NCBI GenBank assembly: GCA_021161545.1
Contig: JAGHAJ010000008.1
Location: forward strand, 1 to 6,113
Direction: 5' to 3'
DNA length: 6,113 bases
Source of the DNA: Synergistota bacterium
GTDB taxonomy: Bacteria > Synergistota > JAGHAJ01
Below are positions 1 through 6,113 of the stretch, piece after piece. Numbering within the stretch: the first letter of the stretch is position 1; each line of letters begins with the position of its first letter. The translations under genes were made by a program, and so were the position numbers. The notes beneath the pieces were generated by a model, which saw nothing but the letters and a program-made list of their open reading frames with translations, had not been told where the DNA came from and ran no database searches.

Positions 1-313
1 CATTCAAATACTTGTGAAGCGCAGGTTTCCCTCTTCTGAGATAATCATTATCCATAGAAGGGAGGTCATCATGGACAAGCGAAAAGGAGTGAACCATCTC
101 TATTGCACATGCAAATGGAAGAAAATCGCTTGCCTCACCACCCAATACTTCAATAGTGGAAAGAAACAAGAGAGGCCTGAACCTTTTACCTCCAGGAAAG
201 ACTGCATACATGATACCATCTCTTAGCTCCCCGGGAATACTCCTATACTCAAGGATAAACCTTCTTAATGTCTCATCCACCATAGTCCTATATTTATCTA
301 ATATCTGTTTCAT
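1..313 (-). CDS. ispA: Short-chain polyprenyl (farnesyl/geranylgeranyl) diphosphate synthase, IspA type, N-terminal fragment
   Basis: Partial gene: the first 104 codons are visible and the rest lies beyond the left edge. The enzyme condenses isopentenyl diphosphate with allylic diphosphates to make C15-C20 prenyl diphosphates in the cytosol. Reading the reverse strand from the ATG at 313-311 gives the substrate-binding motif GGKRFRP (residues 41-47) and the first aspartate-rich motif DDLPSMD (82-88) followed by LRRGKP (92-97), with Asp82, Asp83 and Asp88 as the expected Mg2+-diphosphate ligands. The two-residue insertion in the DDxxxxD motif is the bacterial IspA form. Phe77, five residues before the motif, is the aromatic seen at this place in bacterial farnesyl synthases, hinting at a C15 product; this is inference. 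The start is supported by AAAGGAA at 321-327, 7 nt upstream. The ATG overlaps the stop of the upstream reductase (ATGA), implying coupled translation. The second aspartate-rich motif is outside the window. Confidence 0.9.
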   Translation of the reverse strand, partial: MKQILDKYRTMVDETLRRFILEYRSIPGELRDGIMYAVFPGGKRFRPLLFLSTIEVLGGEASDFLPFACAIEMVHSFSLVHDDLPSMDNDYLRRGKPALHKYLN

Positions 314-1416
314 TTATTCATTCCTTTCAAGAACGCAGATAAAACCCGACTCCACGGAAAATGAACAGAATAGTAAAAGTCACCATCCTCAAGAAACCTT
401 CTAAGTGCATTTTTGCCCCTTTCTTCAAACATAGGTTGGTTAAACACATACCTGAAGAACTTATAAAACACAAAAGATAGGACCTTTCCTCTCTTCTGCT
501 TGTTAAATATCTCTTTTTTAAATCTGCTTTCCACAGAACCAAAAGGGCTCATTATATAAGAGGAGACTATCTGCGCACTCTTTAAGGCATAATATATTCC
601 CTCTCCACTAAACGGGTCTGCTATTCCAGCTGCATCTCCTACAAGGATGACACCACCGCGACTTATCCTGCTCCTATAGTTGGGACCTACAGGATAAACA
701 TACCCATGCGGCTTTACATATCCAATCCCAGCAGCCGAGAAAAGTCTGAGCAGGTACTGATGTAGCTCCCTCCTTGAAGAAGACACAGTAGCACCGACCC
801 CAACTGCCATCGTATCCTTTTTGGGGAATATCCAACCGTATCCTAGTATGCCGTCAAACAGAAAGAGATGTATTGCATCCATCCACTTACCTATTGGAGG
901 AACCTCACACTCAAGAGCAACTACCTTGCTCTTATAACCACTACCTATACCAACTATATTCCCTACCATGCTCGGGTAACCATCGGCACCTACAAGATAT
1001 CTCCCTATATACCTGCTTTTATTAGTTACAACTTCAATGATATCATCTCCCATTACTGCATCTAAAAACATCTCATTGTAGTGAACATTTACACCATTTT
1101 CCTGCGCCTTATCTCTTAAAAACTGGTCAAATGTCTGTCTTGAAACCGTATACACCACAGGCTTATCATACGTAAATTCTATACTCCGACCATCGAAATG
1201 AACTACAATCCTGTTCAACCTTCTTTCCACCACACTACCATAACCATCAGGCAGATACGGAAGTACCTTAACGGATAAACCACCAGCACACGGTTTATAT
1301 CTATACTCATTCGCCTTCTCCAGAAGCAGCACATCAAGACCACTATTGGCCAAAATACGAGCACTTGAGGCACCAGCAGGACCTCCGCCTACAATAATCA
1401 CATCAAATGTACTCAT
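310..1416 (-). CDS. Geranylgeranyl reductase family FAD-dependent oxidoreductase
   Basis: Predicted flavoprotein of 368 residues, close to the usual family length, that saturates double bonds in prenyl chains. Visible motifs: the N-terminal FAD-binding GGGPAG (residues 10-15) after a hydrophobic strand; the family signature KPCAGGLS (41-48); GYGWIFPKK (192-200), the conserved aromatic-W-FPK block; and the second FAD motif VGDAAG with DPFSGEGIYYAL (259-278). Family members act on geranylgeranyl groups of chlorophyll, archaeal lipids or menaquinone side chains; the substrate here cannot be read from sequence. Its ATGA overlap with a prenyl diphosphate synthase supports a prenyl-lipid role. I chose the ATG at 1416-1414 because AGGTGGGG lies just upstream; a GTG at 1434 and an ATG at 1431 are in frame but have no ribosome-binding site and would add only a few residues before the nucleotide-binding strand. 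An extended -10 promoter lies about 30-40 bp upstream. Confidence 0.9.
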   Translation of the reverse strand: MSTFDVIIVGGGPAGASSARILANSGLDVLLLEKANEYRYKPCAGGLSVKVLPYLPDGYGSVVERRLNRIVVHFDGRSIEFTYDKPVVYTVSRQTFDQFLRDKAQENGVNVHYNEMFLDAVMGDDIIEVVTNKSRYIGRYLVGADGYPSMVGNIVGIGSGYKSKVVALECEVPPIGKWMDAIHLFLFDGILGYGWIFPKKDTMAVGVGATVSSSRRELHQYLLRLFSAAGIGYVKPHGYVYPVGPNYRSRISRGGVILVGDAAGIADPFSGEGIYYALKSAQIVSSYIMSPFGSVESRFKKEIFNKQKRGKVLSFVFYKFFRYVFNQPMFEERGKNALRRFLEDGDFYYSVHFPWSRVLSAFLKGMNK

Positions 1417-1418
1417 TA

Positions 1419-1426
1419 CCCCACCT
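1419..1426 (-). promoter_or_regulatory. Ribosome-binding site that decides the reductase start
   Basis: Reads AGGTGGGG on the minus strand. It sits 2-4 nt before the ATG at 1416-1414 and lies inside the extra codons of the longer in-frame starts at 1434 (GTG) and 1431 (ATG), neither of which has a purine-rich site upstream. The spacing is short, so the choice is likely but not certain. Confidence 0.55.
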
Positions 1427-1453
1427 AACATCACAGTATCAAACCAAGTATAA

Positions 1454-1482
1454 ATTATAGCACATAATCAAACCCAGCCTGA
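1454..1482 (-). promoter_or_regulatory. Extended -10 promoter for the reductase-ispA pair
   Basis: The minus strand reads TGCTATAAT at 1462-1454: a perfect TATAAT with the TG of an extended -10 one base before it. The hexamer 17 bp upstream (1482-1477, TCAGGC) is a poor -35, which is usual for extended -10 promoters. Transcription would start near 1447, about 30 nt before the ATG at 1416. It lies in the short gap after the second permease gene, so the reductase and ispA could be transcribed independently of the transporter. Confidence 0.6.
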
Positions 1483-1486
1483 TCTC

Positions 1487-2316
1487 CTATTCTTTTAATG
1501 CCCCTGCTGTAAGCCCCTGCACGATATACCTCTGGAATATGAGGGTAAGAATCACAAGAGGAATAGATGCAATTGCAGAAGAAGCCATCATCTGTCCCCA
1601 CGGTATCTGACCGTGCAGTCCCTCAAACAATGCAATACCAACAGGTATAGTCCTTGCATGGTAATCGGTTGTGAGCATTAGCGCAAACATGAACTCATTA
1701 AAAGCCGATATAAATACCAAAAGGGATGTAGAGAATATACCTGGTGCTGAAAGTGGAAGTATGATTTTTATCAATGCCTGTATGCGATTCGCCCCATCCA
1801 CCATGGCTGCCTCGTCAAGGTCCATGGGTAACTGCATGAAATAGCTGATGAGTATCCACAAAGATATAGGCATGACCCATGCAACATAGGGGAAAATCAA
1901 TGCCTTATATGTGTTTATCCATCTAAGAGTTGTCATCAGTTTAAATAGGTACCCAACTATACTGATTTGGGGAAACATAGAAACAGCCAACACCCCAAGT
2001 ATAATAACCATCTTTCCTCTAAAACGCATCCTTGAAACTGCATAACCAGCGAAGCTCGCTATGGTAACAGCCAACACAGTAACAACAAAGGCCACTACAA
2101 GACTGTTCTTAAAATAATCCATCACATGCAAGTCTTTTGTACCTATAATCTGTCTGTAATTCTGCAACGTAAACACATACGGTGTCTCAGCAGAGGCAAG
2201 AAAATCTGGCCGTTCAGCAAAGGAGACAGCTAACATCCATATAAATGGCGAAAGGCAAATAAATGCAATTACTATTGCCCCAATCCAGACAAGAAGTTTC
2301 TTCTTTTTTTGCTCTC

Positions 2317-2320
<4 letters not shown>
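1487..2320 (-). CDS. Carbohydrate ABC transporter permease, MalG type
   Basis: Inner-membrane subunit (277 residues, normal for MalG-type proteins) of a CUT1 sugar importer. About six membrane segments can be seen, near residues 9-31, 72-97, 104-128, 138-160, 196-216 and 247-268. The cytoplasmic EAA loop that docks the ATPase is intact at 170-190 (EAAMVDGA, then the ILP ending). The C-terminus QRYIVQGLTAGALKE is typical of the MalG subfamily. The start is a TTG at 2320-2318, chosen because AGGAGG lies 10 nt upstream and because the TTG shares bases with the TGA stop of the preceding permease (4-bp overlap), so the two are translationally coupled. It is the last transporter gene here; no ATP-binding subunit follows, the next gene being a reductase. 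Substrate specificity cannot be read from permeases alone. Confidence 0.93.
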
Positions 2321-4567
<2,247 letters not shown>

Positions 4568-4583
4568 TTATGTTTCAAGCAAT

Positions 4584-4612
4584 ATTTTACAGCTTCCTCC
4601 GCTCTGCGTCAA
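4584..4612 (-). promoter_or_regulatory. Sigma-70 promoter of the sugar ABC transporter operon
   Basis: On the minus strand TTGACG (4612-4607) and TAAAAT (4589-4584) are separated by exactly 17 bp; each hexamer matches the consensus at five of six bases. The predicted start point is near 4577, giving a leader of about 35 nt before the GTG at 4543 that contains the strong ribosome-binding site. It lies in the 81-bp gap after the TonB-dependent receptor, so the transporter can be transcribed separately from the receptor. Confidence 0.75.
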
Positions 4613-4616
4613 GTTT

Positions 4617-4630
4617 TTGTAGAGCTACAA
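4617..4630. repeat. 14-bp near-palindrome next to the transporter promoter
   Basis: The plus strand reads TTGTAGAGCTACAA: six-base arms TTGTAG and CTACAA around a two-base centre. It covers the stop codon of the receptor gene and ends four bases upstream of the -35 box of the transporter promoter. The tiny centre makes it a poor RNA hairpin, and no U-run follows on the minus strand, so a protein-binding site (operator or activator site) is a better guess than a terminator. It could also be chance. Confidence 0.3.
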
Positions 4631-6113
4631 GCCGTGTACGAAGAAAAGGCGTATCTCCCTCTGCATCCCCATAAAGTCTTTCCTAAGCTCATATCTCTCA
4701 TCAAACAGATTACTCACCTCAAGTCCAAAATACGAACTGTTCAAGACTTCCTTCTTCAAGGAAAGATTCCATACCCCGTAGCCAGAAAGCACATACGGGT
4801 AAAGTCTATCCTTGTATCTTCTTTCTCCAACATATTTATAGTGCATTGCCACGAAAAAATCGCTTACACAATAAGAGATACCTAAGCTTGCCTGCCATCG
4901 AGGTATTCCACACTCATACCATTTTTCAGGATCCAAAGCTTTTGGACTCCCTCTATCTTCAGCTACCTCATAAGTCACACCACCATCAATCCTCCAGCAT
5001 CTATCAAAGTTGCACACAAACGAGAGTTCTGCACCCAGCATACGAAAATCCTGAATATTTAGAGGTTTATACTCACCAGAATCTATCTTTTCCCAATTTA
5101 TGTAGTCAGATAACCTATTGTAAAACAGGGAGAACGCTAAACTGCCATGATTAAATAGTTTCTTAAGACCTACCTCATAAGTCCAGCCATATTCAGGCCT
5201 TAAATCTGGATTACCAGAACCGCTATAAAACTTCATATAAAGCTCGTTGAATGTCGGTAGTTTAAATGCTCTTCCAACACTAAAGAATAGATTAACATCT
5301 TTAGAAACCTTGAACGTTACTCCAAAATGAGGAATAAACTCTGAGTAGTCCTTATCACTATTAACCCACTCATACCTACCACCAACATTCCATATTCCAG
5401 AACCTGTATTCAATCTGTATTCTGCATACATAGAGCCTATATTTCTTGTATGAACACCATCTGTAGAGCTGTCTATGTGTTCGCTTTTCCATCCAGCACC
5501 AGAAACAAGCATAGCGTTGTCAGAGAGAACAAATACCTTCTTTATATCAATACCCTTATCCGTAACCTTGCTGTACGTACTATACCCTTTCTTAACATAG
5601 CTATCATCATACCTATGGTAGTGAAACATCACCTTATTCTGCGAGTTTTCAAAGCATAAATGGTAAAGGTACATCCAACGATTAGCCGCAGTGTAAACAC
5701 CTCTGTAGTAGTAATCCGATGAGAGGGTTGCATAATCATACAAAAAAGAGCAATTCCCCGAAGTTAACTTAATACAAGCCGTTTTTCTACTTGAGCCTAT
5801 AAAGTCGTCATGCAGAAGCTTACCGTTCCTTTTATAAAGGTGAAAGCCTTTAACTCTGCCACTATCAGTCCTACTGAGAGAAAGAGACCAGCTCCGCTTT
5901 TGCCTCGCTCCTCCAACTCTAAGGAAATAATTCCTATATCCATTTGTTCCTCCAGCCACGTTAACATATCTCTCATTAGAGGAGGCCTTTGTAACAATAT
6001 TTATAACTCCACCAAAAGCTGAGCTTCCATAAAGTGAAGATTCTGCTCCTTTAACCACCTCAATCCTTTGTATATCGTCTATAGGAAGTAAAGAGAGATT
6101 AAAAGAAAACTTA
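4625..6113 (-). CDS. TonB-dependent outer-membrane receptor, C-terminal part (BtuB-like)
   Basis: Partial gene, open to the right edge; 495 residues are visible and the signal peptide, TonB box and first part of the plug are missing. A GTG at 6058 is internal: the frame continues upstream with IDDIQRIEVVKG, standard plug sequence. Such receptors import scarce large nutrients (cobalamin, siderophores, some oligosaccharides) using TonB energy. Numbering from the first visible codon: end of plug with SLYGSSAFGGVINIVTK (26-42), barrel motifs VGRAFKLPTFNELY (279-292) and GNPDLRPEYGW (300-310), and the C-terminal NLFDERYE (468-475). The size and motifs recall short BtuB-like receptors, but the substrate is not determinable. 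It is followed after 81 bp by a sugar ABC importer, which may be functional or chance neighbourhood. Odd points: seven cysteines in the fragment, and a C-terminus FFVHGL rather than a final aromatic residue. The stop is TAG at 4627-4625. Confidence 0.92.
   Translation of the reverse strand, partial: KFSFNLSLLPIDDIQRIEVVKGAESSLYGSSAFGGVINIVTKASSNERYVNVAGGTNGYRNYFLRVGGARQKRSWSLSLSRTDSGRVKGFHLYKRNGKLLHDDFIGSSRKTACIKLTSGNCSFLYDYATLSSDYYYRGVYTAANRWMYLYHLCFENSQNKVMFHYHRYDDSYVKKGYSTYSKVTDKGIDIKKVFVLSDNAMLVSGAGWKSEHIDSSTDGVHTRNIGSMYAEYRLNTGSGIWNVGGRYEWVNSDKDYSEFIPHFGVTFKVSKDVNLFFSVGRAFKLPTFNELYMKFYSGSGNPDLRPEYGWTYEVGLKKLFNHGSLAFSLFYNRLSDYINWEKIDSGEYKPLNIQDFRMLGAELSFVCNFDRCWRIDGGVTYEVAEDRGSPKALDPEKWYECGIPRWQASLGISYCVSDFFVAMHYKYVGERRYKDRLYPYVLSGYGVWNLSLKKEVLNSSYFGLEVSNLFDERYELRKDFMGMQREIRLFFVHGL

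Noticed and set aside
14-404. Two plus-strand open frames (14-226 and 156-404) at the left edge.
   Set aside because: They lie antisense to the ispA fragment and the end of the reductase, both of which show clear family motifs; the plus-strand translations show no recognisable domain.
1432-1486. Possible intrinsic terminator after the second permease.
   Set aside because: No stem with a following U-run is found on the minus strand; only a four-base ATCA/TGAT match that would not form a stable hairpin.
4634-6022. Several plus-strand frames opposite the TonB-dependent receptor.
   Set aside because: The minus-strand frame carries continuous barrel and plug motifs to the window edge; the plus-strand products look like random, low-complexity translations.
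6056-6058. GTG at 6058 as the true start of the receptor.
   Set aside because: The frame continues upstream to the window edge with standard plug-domain sequence (IDDIQRIEVVKG), so the GTG codes for an internal valine.

Overview
The window carries six protein-coding genes, all on the minus strand and packed with almost no spare DNA; the two outermost genes run off the window edges. In transcription order (right to left) they are: the C-terminal part of a TonB-dependent outer-membrane receptor (4625-6113, N-terminus missing); a carbohydrate-type ABC importer made of a periplasmic binding protein (3230-4543) and two MalF/MalG-type permeases (2317-3246 and 1487-2320); then a geranylgeranyl-reductase-family flavoprotein (310-1416) and the N-terminal third of a short-chain polyprenyl diphosphate synthase of the IspA type (1-313). 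The last gene has no open frame closed within the window, but it is clear when the reverse strand is read to the edge.

Organism: the TonB-dependent receptor requires an outer membrane, and the binding protein has a cleavable Sec signal without a lipobox, so the host is a diderm bacterium. The DNA is moderately AT-rich, and arginine is written with AGA/AGG (9 of 9 arginines in the visible ispA fragment), a habit common in thermophilic bacteria. A thermophilic or anaerobic diderm lineage is my inference; no species can be named from this sequence.

Layout and regulation: there are two credible promoters, both on the minus strand. A near-consensus sigma-70 promoter (TTGACG, 17-bp spacer, TAAAAT) lies in the 81-bp gap between the receptor and the binding protein, with a 14-bp near-palindrome just upstream of its -35 box. 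The three transporter genes behind it are translationally coupled by overlaps (17 bp and 4 bp). An extended -10 element (TGCTATAAT) lies in the short gap before the reductase gene, which overlaps ispA by an ATGA junction. No intrinsic terminator is visible in either gap.

Functional reading: the window joins two modules. The first is nutrient uptake: an outer-membrane receptor next to an inner-membrane sugar importer that lacks its own ATPase gene here. The second is isoprenoid lipid metabolism: a prenyl diphosphate synthase paired with a prenyl-chain reductase, suggesting a saturated or partly saturated prenyl product such as a quinone side chain or prenyl lipid. I found no clear evidence of a wholly new system. 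The points most worth a second look are the ispA-reductase pair, the receptor-importer pairing without an ATPase, and the seven cysteines in the outer-membrane barrel.
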